Source: JAUVKT01 sp964634565
GTDB taxonomy: Bacteria; Bacteroidota; Bacteroidia; Bacteroidales; VadinHA17
Length of the DNA: 25,256 bases
NCBI GenBank assembly: GCA_964634565.1
Contig: CAZWLP010000035.1
Coordinates: 1 to 25,256, forward strand
Reading direction: 5' to 3'
The notes beneath the pieces are model-generated. The model worked only from the letters and a program-made list of their open reading frames with translations, was not told the DNA's origin and made no database searches. Below, in pieces: positions 7,324-14,284 of this stretch. Position numbers and translations under genes: made by a program. Position 1 is the first letter of the stretch. The number at the start of each line of letters is the position of its first letter.

Positions 7324-8676
7324 TCAGAAGTTAAGGATAAAACTTGTTTTTTTTGAAGGTGCCGATTTAACCTCCAGGCTTCCTCCGTGCATTTGCATTA
7401 TCTGCCGTGAGAGACTTAAGCCGATGCCCGATCCATTTTTCTTTGTGGTAAAGAAGGGAATAAAAACCTTATCTATATGTTCATCAGCAATCCCAGGTCC
7501 GTTATCGTTTACTATTATCTGCTTACGACCGTATTTATTTTGTACTGATATAAGCTCTACTTTTCCATGTTCCTGGTTTTCCACAGCCTGGCAGGCATTC
7601 TTTACTACGTTTATCATTACCTGGGTTATCTGTTGTTCATCTGCCAGAAGCATCTGGTCTTCAGATAAGTATTTACATATCAATTCAGTTTTTTCTGCAT
7701 TGGTAAAGCCCCGGGCCATAAGACAAATATTATCCAGAAGTTTTCGAACAGGGAAGCTCTTTTTCTCTGGTTGCGGCATACGTGTTAGCTGCTTGTAAGA
7801 TTCAACGAAACGAAATAGCCCCTGGGCCTGCTCGTGGATTAATTCAAGTCCACTGAGAGTAGTATTTATTGTAATTTCGTCGATCTGTGCCGGGGTCTTT
7901 ACACTGCCATCCAGATGGAAATATTCACTCAGGCTTTCTGACAGCGAAGTAATGGGTGTTACGGAATTCATAATCTCATGCCTCATAACCCGGATAAGCT
8001 TTCTCCATGAATCAATTTCTTTTTCATCCAGTTCATTCCTGATGTCATGTATTGACAGTAGCATGTATTCTTCCTCACCTGAACGAAATGCACTGGCCCT
8101 GATCTGCAGTTGTAAAAAGCCATCTTCTTTTTGAAGATCTGCTAGTTGTTGCTGGCCGGGATGAATATTTTTCACTATGTTGTACAGGTGCCCGTCCATA
8201 GCTTTAAGCTGGGAAATATGAGTGAAAGGGTCGAGCCCGATGAGCTGTCTGGCCTGCTGGTTAGAGTTGAGAATAAATCCTTTTGTATTGTAGGTGAATA
8301 TTCCCGTTGCTGTATGCTCAATAAGTGCCTGAAAATACTGCTCCTGTTTTTGCAGATTCTGAGAAATATGTTTTATATGCTCATTTACCTTCATAAGAGA
8401 GCGGCTCAGATCCTTCTCTATCGTTGTATGGTTGTAATGATGAAAGGATAAGGATGAATCGTCGTTTTTGATGGCTTCGAAGAGGTAAAATATACGACGG
8501 TTCATTCGGTTAAGGTAGTATATGGTATTTAGAACAGTATAAAACAACACAATCAATGGAACTACTACCAGTATGTTGGCTGCCTGACTAAAAACTATCC
8601 AGGCTGCTGCAAGGGAGACTGCAACAAGTATAAGGACCCGGGCAACTAGCTGGAAGTATAGGTTTTGGCTTATCAT
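7324..8676 (-). CDS. Sensor histidine kinase, intramembrane-sensing type, with PAS-like domain
   Basis: Membrane kinase of 450 residues, the probable partner of the adjacent NtrC-type regulator. Two transmembrane helices (about 9-29 and 34-54) are joined by only a few residues, so there is almost no periplasmic domain. A linker/coil region (60-110) and a PAS-like domain (about 113-215, TATGIFTYNTKGFILNSNQQ) follow. The HisKA phosphoacceptor is H233 in MRHEIMNSVTPI. The ATPase domain has N360 (NVVKNACQAV), DNGPGI (391-396), a PFFTTKKNGSGIGLSLS lid, and ends TSFILNF. It overlaps the regulator gene by 4 bp (ATGA) and so is translationally coupled. The likely signal is in the membrane or cytoplasm; its identity is unknown. 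Confidence 0.93.
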   Translation of the reverse strand: MISQNLYFQLVARVLILVAVSLAAAWIVFSQAANILVVVPLIVLFYTVLNTIYYLNRMNRRIFYLFEAIKNDDSSLSFHHYNHTTIEKDLSRSLMKVNEHIKHISQNLQKQEQYFQALIEHTATGIFTYNTKGFILNSNQQARQLIGLDPFTHISQLKAMDGHLYNIVKNIHPGQQQLADLQKEDGFLQLQIRASAFRSGEEEYMLLSIHDIRNELDEKEIDSWRKLIRVMRHEIMNSVTPITSLSESLSEYFHLDGSVKTPAQIDEITINTTLSGLELIHEQAQGLFRFVESYKQLTRMPQPEKKSFPVRKLLDNICLMARGFTNAEKTELICKYLSEDQMLLADEQQITQVMINVVKNACQAVENQEHGKVELISVQNKYGRKQIIVNDNGPGIADEHIDKVFIPFFTTKKNGSGIGLSLSRQIMQMHGGSLEVKSAPSKKTSFILNF

Positions 8677-10037
8677 AGTCTGTACTTTTTTATCTTGTTA
8701 TGCATAGTCTGACGGGTGATACCAAGATAGTCAGCGGCTCTGGTTAGATTACCTGAACTACGTTCCAGGGTCGAAAGGATCATTCGTTTTTCCATTTCTT
8801 CAAGGGTAAGATGCTCCTCCGGATTTGGAGGGCTTAGTATTGATCTTAATAGGAAATCATCAGGAGTCAGTAGCCCTGATTCGTTTAGAATGACCGCTTT
8901 CTCAATAGTGTGCTGCAATTCCCGGATATTACCGGGCCAGAGGTATTTCATTAGTTTTTCCTGGGCTGCATGGTTAATTTTAAGACCTGGTTTGTCATAT
9001 CTGGAAGCATATTTCTTAAGGAAGAATCCGGCCAGCTCCAGAATGTCTTTACCACGCTTCCTTAAGGGTGGAACCTCTATATGGATGGTGTTTATCCTGA
9101 AAAGGAGATCTTCCCTGAATAATCCATCGCTAACCATTTTCTCCAGGTTTTTGTTGGTGGCGCATATCATGCGGATATCGATAGGAATAATATCATTGGA
9201 GCCCACCCTCTGGATCTCTCTGTTCTGTATGGCTGCAAGTAGTTTGGCCTGTAAATGGATAGAAAGGTTTCCAATCTCATCGAGAAAGAGAGTTCCCTGG
9301 TTTGCTGTTTCAAACTTGCCGGTACGGTCTTCCCTGGCATCGGTGAAAGCACCTTTCTTATGTCCGAAAAGCTCGCTTTCAAATAGTGTTTCACTCAGGG
9401 CACCCATATCGACAGTAACCATAAGTTCATCCTTTCTTGCAGAATGTCTATGTATCTCTCGGGCTATCAGTTCCTTGCCTGAGCCGTTTTCCCCTGTGAT
9501 CAGTATATTTGCGTTCGTGCCGGCTACTTTCCAGACCAGGTTCATAACTTTCATCAGAGCTGGAGAGGAACCTATAATGTGTTTCTGATCCCGATTTATC
9601 TCATCCTTTAGTTCCTTCTCTTTTTGCTTCAGGTAGCCTACCTCCTTTTTTGAAAGGTTAAGCTGCATGGCAGATTTTACTGTGGCAAGTAACTTGCTGT
9701 TCTCCCAGGGCTTGGATACAAAGTCGGTGGCTCCTTCCTTAAGTGCTCTCACCGCCAGGTCAACATCGCCGTAAGCAGTGATCAAAACAACTGATATGTC
9801 GGGAAAATCTTCTTTTATCCGCTTAAGCCAGTAAATACCTTCGTTCCCGGTATTAATTCCTGCCAGGAAATTCATATCGAGAATTACCAGGTTAAATTCT
9901 GAAGCCTGAAGTTCAACCGGTATCTGGTTGGGACTGGTAATGCCGCGCACCAGATCGTACTCAGGTCCCAGAAGAATTTCCAGGGTGCGGATAATGTTCC
10001 TGTTATCATCTACAATAAGGATGTTTCCTGTGGACAT
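8673..10037 (-). CDS. Sigma-54-dependent response regulator (NtrC family)
   Basis: Activator of sigma-54 RNA polymerase, 454 residues. The receiver domain (about 5-120) has acidic D10/D11, phosphoacceptor D54 (VILDMNF), T87 and K109. The AAA+ domain (about 152-385) has Walker A GENGSGKE (182-189), Walker B FLDE (251-254), an arginine-rich SRH (FREDLLFRIN) and WPGNIREL. The sigma-54 contact loop reads GAFTDA (229-234) instead of GAFTGA; this substitution is common in a Bacteroidota subfamily with the KGAFTDA-EDR signature. A Fis-type helix-turn-helix (about 411-454, LTRAADYLGITRQTMHNKIKKY) closes the protein. It is first in an operon with the kinase and divergent from the permease gene, where candidate binding sites lie. 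Confidence 0.95.
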   Translation of the reverse strand: MSTGNILIVDDNRNIIRTLEILLGPEYDLVRGITSPNQIPVELQASEFNLVILDMNFLAGINTGNEGIYWLKRIKEDFPDISVVLITAYGDVDLAVRALKEGATDFVSKPWENSKLLATVKSAMQLNLSKKEVGYLKQKEKELKDEINRDQKHIIGSSPALMKVMNLVWKVAGTNANILITGENGSGKELIAREIHRHSARKDELMVTVDMGALSETLFESELFGHKKGAFTDAREDRTGKFETANQGTLFLDEIGNLSIHLQAKLLAAIQNREIQRVGSNDIIPIDIRMICATNKNLEKMVSDGLFREDLLFRINTIHIEVPPLRKRGKDILELAGFFLKKYASRYDKPGLKINHAAQEKLMKYLWPGNIRELQHTIEKAVILNESGLLTPDDFLLRSILSPPNPEEHLTLEEMEKRMILSTLERSSGNLTRAADYLGITRQTMHNKIKKYRL

Positions 10038-10041
10038 ATGG

Positions 10042-10073
10042 CAAAGCTATTCCATATAAGAGTTTAATACAAA
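10042..10073 (-). promoter_or_regulatory. Bacteroidota-type sigma-A promoter of the regulator/kinase operon (leaderless)
   Basis: On the minus strand the region reads TTTG (10073-10070), 20 bp, TAGCTTTG (10049-10042), matching the Bacteroidota consensus of a -33 TTTG and a -7 TAnnTTTG with the normal spacing. The ATG begins 4 bases after the -7 element, so transcription should start at or next to the start codon and the mRNA would be leaderless. The receiver domain begins immediately after the first few residues, which rules out a downstream start codon. Confidence 0.7.
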
Positions 10074-10077
10074 TAAA

Positions 10078-10116
10078 CGTAAAATATTTTTACGCATAAC
10101 GTAAAATAATTTTACT
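10078..10116. promoter_or_regulatory. Two tandem palindromes, probable response-regulator enhancer sites
   Basis: Site 1 (10078-10094) is a perfect palindrome, CGTAAAA-TAT-TTTTACG. Site 2 (10100-10116) is CGTAAAA-TAA-TTTTACT, with one outer mismatch. Their centres are 22 bp apart, about two helical turns, as for paired dimers of an NtrC-type activator. They lie 55-93 bp upstream of the sigma-54 element facing the permease gene and directly behind the -33 box of the regulator's own promoter. This suggests activation of the permease and autoregulation. The binding protein is inferred from context. Confidence 0.65.
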
Positions 10117-10170
10117 ATATTCCAGAAGATACTTAAACTTAAATGCTACATTATTAGGCATTTATCATTA

Positions 10171-10186
10171 TGGCACACTTCTGGCT
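10171..10186 (+). promoter_or_regulatory. Sigma-54 (-24/-12) promoter of the permease gene
   Basis: TGGCAC-ACTTC-TGGCT matches the sigma-54 consensus TGGCACG-N4-TTGCW. The GG and GC doublets are intact with exactly 10 bp between them; within TTGCW only the second T is changed (to G), and the G after TGGCAC is A. The predicted start is near 10197, about 100 bp before the permease ATG. No TAnnTTTG element is seen between this site and the gene. The upstream tandem palindromes and the adjacent sigma-54 activator gene support the call. Confidence 0.65.
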
Positions 10187-10297
10187 AATATGCTCTATGA
10201 GAAAAACTATATTTTAAAAATGACATTGAAGTGATAAACTTACCTGGCTGGTCTATTTTAAAATAATAAATCTAATACAAGTTAAAAACTAGTAAGT

Positions 10298-12694
10298 ATG
10301 ATTCCTGTCAAATCTTTTTATAGACCCTTGTTTCGTAAAGGGGAACACACCACTGCACGTATAATTTCTCTTGCCACCGGCTTGGCCTTCGGGCTGATGT
10401 TGCTGGCCGAAGTTTTTTACTATAATAGCTACGATGCTTTTTATCCTGATTCCAGCAGGATTTATGTCGTACATGAAAGGTTTAAACGGGATATTAATTC
10501 TGATCAAATGCAAACATATCCCAGGGTAAGTGGGGCTGTTGCACCTGGGCTTGCAGATATGGTCCCCGGCATTGAAGTGGCCTGCCGGCTGAATTCCATT
10601 GGTACAAATGTGCTGTATACAGAAGAAATGAATCGTCTGGAAGCTCAAATTTCACTGGCAGATGAGTATGTTTTTGATCTTCTCCCACGACCCATAATCA
10701 GCGGTAACCCCAGGGAAATACTGCAAACTCCAATGAATTGCATGGTATCTACGAGAATAGCTGAAGCAATGGGAAATAATGTTTTGGGGAAAACTATTAC
10801 ACTTAAACGTTTCCCTGGAAAGCTGTTAACAATTGCCGGTGTGTTTAAGGAATTGCCGGAAAACACCAATTACGAGTATGATATCCTGATATCCATGGTC
10901 TCTACAGGTGAATTTATGTGGGATGGCACTCAGAACTGGATGGGTAATGATCGCTACTATTCGTGTGTAAGACTGAAAGAAGGTGTTACCCCCGAAAGCA
11001 TTGCTCATGCAGTCAGGCAGATGCAGGTTGTTCACCAGGATATTGAGCGGATGGAGGAGGAACATGGCGTTGTACTGCAATACGCTTTTAAGCCAATCAG
11101 GAAGATCCATTCGGAAAATATGAAGGACATGATTATAATCTTGAGTACTATTGCTCTGGCTGTACTTTTTGTATCAATCATGAACTATGTTTTGCTTACC
11201 CTTAGTGCACTTTCCAACAGGGCTAAATCTTCTGCCGTATATAAGACATTTGGAGCTCAGAGCGAGAATCTTCAGCAGCTGATTTTCGGTGAGACCCTGA
11301 TAATATTTCTTTTGTCTATACTGGGAGCAGTTCTTATTATTGCAGCTCTTGAGCCCTTGGCTGAAACACAATTAGGGCATAGCCTGGAAGCAATTTTTAA
11401 TCCCCAGGTTCTATGGCCTCTGGTATTAATTATAGTTGTTCTTCTTATTGTAACAAGCTACCTGCCGGGCCGTTTTTTTTCCCGTATTCCTGTGGCAACA
11501 GTCTTTCGTAAATACAGGCAGGGAAAGAACAAATGGAAGCTGGCTCTTCTGTCTGTACAGTTTATTGGAGCCTCCTTTATTCTTGTTGTAATGGTTGTTG
11601 CCACCCTTCAGTATGGCAACATGAAAAATGCAGATCACGGGTACCGGACAAAGGGTATCTTCTATGGATCAACAATAGGTATGGACGGTAGTATGATGCC
11701 TGTCATAATAGATCAGCTAAGGGCTCTTCCGGAGGTGGTAAAGGTTGGTCTGGGAGATAATCTGCCAATCAGGGGTGCATCAGGTAACAATGTTTTTTCC
11801 ATGGATGGGAAGCAGGATATGTTCAATGTGGCAGATTTTTATAAGGCAGATGAGAACTTCCTGTCAATACTTGACATCCAGGTTACAACAGGGAGTAATT
11901 TTTCTGCTGAGGCAGCAACTGTAAATGATCTGGTAATAAGTCAAAAAGGGGCAGATAAACTTGTTCTGAATAATGCCTGGAGCGATGGTGTAATTGGAAA
12001 GCAGATTGAAATCAGCGAGCATGGTAAAACTACAATTCGCGGGGTCTTTCCCGATTTTGTGATAAGTTCACTTGTTAATCCTGACGAGCGGCCGGCAGTT
12101 TATTTCTACTATCCTGAAAGTCAATATGAAGATTTAAAACGGGAAAATTCAGGGGAGCCCTTCCTTATGTTAATCCAGGTTTATGAAGGAAGCGAGGAAG
12201 GGATGAAGAAGAAGATCACAGAAATATTTAATCAGGGAATGCCTGAGAATGATGCCGTCATTTATAGTCTTGAGGGCCAGGTTCATGATCTTTACAACAG
12301 TGAGAAGGGTTTTAGAAATGCAATGATGTCGGGTAATGTAGTTATATTCCTGATCACAGTAATAGGTTTGCTCGGTTATACCACAAATGAAGCTAATCGT
12401 CGCAGGAAGGAGCTGGCTGTCCGAAGGGTTTGCGGCGCTAAAATTTCAGATATTCTCAGGCTCTTTATACGCGACCTGCAATTTATGGTTATCCCTTCGG
12501 TACTTACCGGCCTTCTTGTAGCAATGTTTACAGTTGATAAATGGATGCATAACTTTGCCGATAAGATATCCCTTTCCTGGCAGATATTTTTATTATGTGG
12601 CATTTTTATAGTGATTGCTGTGACTGTTATCGCCGTACTGAACTATGTCAGGTCAGCAAACAGGAATCCTGTGGAAGCCCTGAGATATGAATAA
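10298..12694 (+). CDS. FtsX/MacB-type ABC transporter permease, large two-half form
   Basis: Inner-membrane permease of 798 residues. Each half has the MacB periplasmic core plus FtsX transmembrane architecture. Helix 1 is at about 20-42, followed by an extracytoplasmic domain to about 275. Helices lie near 277-302, 328-352, 370-390 and 417-440, with a second extracytoplasmic domain to about 675. Three final helices surround the FtsX signature RRKELAVRRVCGAKISDILRLF, and the protein ends NPVEALRYE, a typical C-terminus for this Bacteroidota family. No ATPase, membrane-fusion or outer-membrane partner is encoded nearby, so the ATPase must come from elsewhere. Substrate is unknown; relatives export peptides, lipids or toxic compounds. 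Context suggests induction by the divergent two-component system. Confidence 0.9.
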   Translation: MIPVKSFYRPLFRKGEHTTARIISLATGLAFGLMLLAEVFYYNSYDAFYPDSSRIYVVHERFKRDINSDQMQTYPRVSGAVAPGLADMVPGIEVACRLNSIGTNVLYTEEMNRLEAQISLADEYVFDLLPRPIISGNPREILQTPMNCMVSTRIAEAMGNNVLGKTITLKRFPGKLLTIAGVFKELPENTNYEYDILISMVSTGEFMWDGTQNWMGNDRYYSCVRLKEGVTPESIAHAVRQMQVVHQDIERMEEEHGVVLQYAFKPIRKIHSENMKDMIIILSTIALAVLFVSIMNYVLLTLSALSNRAKSSAVYKTFGAQSENLQQLIFGETLIIFLLSILGAVLIIAALEPLAETQLGHSLEAIFNPQVLWPLVLIIVVLLIVTSYLPGRFFSRIPVATVFRKYRQGKNKWKLALLSVQFIGASFILVVMVVATLQYGNMKNADHGYRTKGIFYGSTIGMDGSMMPVIIDQLRALPEVVKVGLGDNLPIRGASGNNVFSMDGKQDMFNVADFYKADENFLSILDIQVTTGSNFSAEAATVNDLVISQKGADKLVLNNAWSDGVIGKQIEISEHGKTTIRGVFPDFVISSLVNPDERPAVYFYYPESQYEDLKRENSGEPFLMLIQVYEGSEEGMKKKITEIFNQGMPENDAVIYSLEGQVHDLYNSEKGFRNAMMSGNVVIFLITVIGLLGYTTNEANRRRKELAVRRVCGAKISDILRLFIRDLQFMVIPSVLTGLLVAMFTVDKWMHNFADKISLSWQIFLLCGIFIVIAVTVIAVLNYVRSANRNPVEALRYE

Positions 12695-12695
12695 T

Positions 12696-12726
12696 ATTCT
12701 GCAGATAATGTCTGCAGAATTGTTTT
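12696..12726. terminator. Bidirectional terminator between permease gene and yjbQ-like gene
   Basis: A perfect 10-bp stem, ATTCTGCAGA-TAATG-TCTGCAGAAT (12696-12720), starts 2 bp after the permease stop and is followed by TGTTTT. On the other strand it follows the stop codon of the convergent gene and is trailed by an A/T-rich ATTATT stretch. It fits a shared intrinsic terminator. Confidence 0.8.
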
Positions 12727-13129
12727 ATTCAGACAGGATACTGACCGTAATGTTGCGGACCTCACGCGGACCGTCAAATTCGCAGAAGAAAATATTTTGC
12801 CAGGTAGATAACATTAGCTCCCCATTATTTACAGGTATGGATTCTGATGGACCAACGATGCCTGCTTTAAGATGGCTGTCGCCATTATTATCTTGCTTGT
12901 CGTGTTCCCATATACCAGGTGGTATAAGTTTGTTTAGAAGACTTATTACATCATTCTGAACAGAATCATCCCAGTTTTCCTGTATCATTATAGCTGCTGT
13001 TGCACCCCTCGCAAATACGCTTACAAGTCCTGATTTAATACCTGAACTTTTAAGTATTTCAATAACTTCTCCGGTGATGTCGTACAGTCCCTGGTGAGAA
13101 TTAGTTTGTATCTTAAAGGTTCTTATCAT
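12725..13129 (-). CDS. YjbQ/UPF0047 family protein
   Basis: A 134-residue single-domain protein of the UPF0047 (YjbQ) family. The family block GDSHLKAGIVGPSESIPVNNGEL with LSTWQNIFFCEFDGPR near the C-terminus is diagnostic, as is ITGEV-E-L--SGI-SGLVSVFARGATAAI near the start. Some family members are annotated as secondary thiamine-phosphate synthases because of weak activity in vitro; the physiological role is not settled. It is transcribed alone, convergent with the permease and divergent from the ECF sigma operon. I found no clear TAnnTTTG promoter in the 68-bp divergent gap. Confidence 0.9.
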   Translation of the reverse strand: MIRTFKIQTNSHQGLYDITGEVIEILKSSGIKSGLVSVFARGATAAIMIQENWDDSVQNDVISLLNKLIPPGIWEHDKQDNNGDSHLKAGIVGPSESIPVNNGELMLSTWQNIFFCEFDGPREVRNITVSILSE

Positions 13130-13197
13130 AATCTTGTTTAGCCAGGATAAAATAAAAAATATGAATTACTTTTTTACCTTGGTGTAAAAATAACGTA

Positions 13198-13770
13198 TTG
13201 TATACAGAAAAAAGAAATCTGATCGTGGATTACAGTAAATATACCAGAGCTATTAGCAGGGGAGACAGGGATGTATTCAGGGAATATATGGATTTAACAA
13301 TGGATTCTATCTATAAGTTAGCCTGCAGAATTATTGCTTCTGAAGATGATGCGAAAGATATTGTCCAGGAGACATATATAAAAGTATGGGAAAAGCGAAA
13401 GACATTGAAAAGTGATAAGTCCTTATTTAGCTGGAGCAGGAAGATAGCTGTAAATAAGTGCTACGATTTCCTCAGGGCAGAGAAGAGAAGAGGCCGGTGG
13501 AATAGTGAGGGAGATATTTCAGAATTAGCGAAACTGACATCAGATAACAGCGCTGAAGATAAAGTGAATAGCGAGGAGTACACTAAGATATTAAAGGTGC
13601 TTACTTCAAAGCTTAGTGCCAGACAACAGGTGGTTTATACCCTGTCGGTGATTGAGAAACTGGCAGCTGACGAAATCGCAATTGAAACAGGGATGTCAAA
13701 AAGTTCTATAAAAAGTAACCTTTATCACGCCAGAGAGGCGCTTAAGAAAAATGCAGGGAGGATTTTATAA
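13198..13770 (+). CDS. ECF-type RNA polymerase sigma factor
   Basis: A 190-residue sigma factor. Region 2 (about 28-97) includes DDAKDIVQETYIKVWEKR and SLFSWSRKIAVNKCYDFLRAEKRR. Region 4 (about 131-187) includes LSARQQVVYTLSVIEKLAADEIAIETGMSKSSIKSNLYHAREAL. The only plausible start in this frame is TTG at 13198; the next in-frame ATG (residue 31) would cut into region 2. The upstream sequence contains TACCTTGG (13175-13182), one base from the -7 consensus, but no -33 box. It is followed after 1 bp by a membrane protein gene, the usual sigma/anti-sigma arrangement. Confidence 0.9.
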   Translation: MYTEKRNLIVDYSKYTRAISRGDRDVFREYMDLTMDSIYKLACRIIASEDDAKDIVQETYIKVWEKRKTLKSDKSLFSWSRKIAVNKCYDFLRAEKRRGRWNSEGDISELAKLTSDNSAEDKVNSEEYTKILKVLTSKLSARQQVVYTLSVIEKLAADEIAIETGMSKSSIKSNLYHAREALKKNAGRIL

Positions 13771-13771
13771 T

Positions 13772-14284
13772 ATGAAAGCAGAAGAAAAACTTGAGAAAAT
13801 TAATGCCAGGCTGGCATCATATGATCCGGAACCTGATAACAGGGCGGATATGATTAGGAATGTAATGGATTTAACATCCGGGAAAGGAAGCACTCCGTTA
13901 ATAGAGCAGTTTATTAATATAATTTTTGGCTGGACTGAAATCCTATGGATCAGGGCAGGACTTGTTACAGTATCTACCTGCCTGGTGTTTGTGTTTGTAT
14001 TTCAACAGTTTAGTATTATTAACAGGATTGGCCAACTTGAGAATCGTATGGTAAAAAGCAGTACAGAACAGATTATCAGGCAACAGGGTGAGCAGGTATT
14101 ACTAAACTCTGTGATAATGAAGGAGATTGGCAAAGGTGAAGTTAAGGATAGCCTTATGGTGGCCGACAGGGACCTACAGGAATTAATAAATTCATATTCT
14201 GAACTTCAAAGACGATACAATGATCTTAAAAAAGAACATTTTTCGGATCAGTTTAATGGGAAAATTAAAAATCAGAAACTATGA
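13772..14284 (+). CDS. Putative membrane anti-sigma factor
   Basis: I recognise no named domain. I chose the ATG at 13772, 1 bp after the sigma stop (170 residues); the frame is open back to 13751. The first ~55 residues are cytoplasmic and charged (EEKLEKINARLASYDPEPDNRADMIRNVMDLT). One transmembrane helix lies at about 57-79 (EILWIRAGLVTVSTCLVFVFVF). The remaining part is polar and heptad-like (about 130-165), probably a coiled coil outside the membrane. No zinc-binding HxxxCxxC anti-sigma motif is present. The anti-sigma role is inferred from topology and from coupling to the ECF gene. Its stop overlaps the next start (ATGA). Confidence 0.65.
   Translation: MKAEEKLEKINARLASYDPEPDNRADMIRNVMDLTSGKGSTPLIEQFINIIFGWTEILWIRAGLVTVSTCLVFVFVFQQFSIINRIGQLENRMVKSSTEQIIRQQGEQVLLNSVIMKEIGKGEVKDSLMVADRDLQELINSYSELQRRYNDLKKEHFSDQFNGKIKNQKL

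Noticed and set aside
8890..9588. 232-codon open frame on the plus strand
   Set aside because: It is antisense to the AAA+ domain of the response regulator, which has clear motifs; the plus-strand peptide has no recognisable features.
12687..12959. 90-codon open frame on the plus strand after the permease
   Set aside because: It runs through the terminator hairpin and antisense to the YjbQ-family gene.
13175..13182. TACCTTGG as a promoter for the ECF sigma operon
   Set aside because: One mismatch to the -7 consensus and no -33 element at the right distance.
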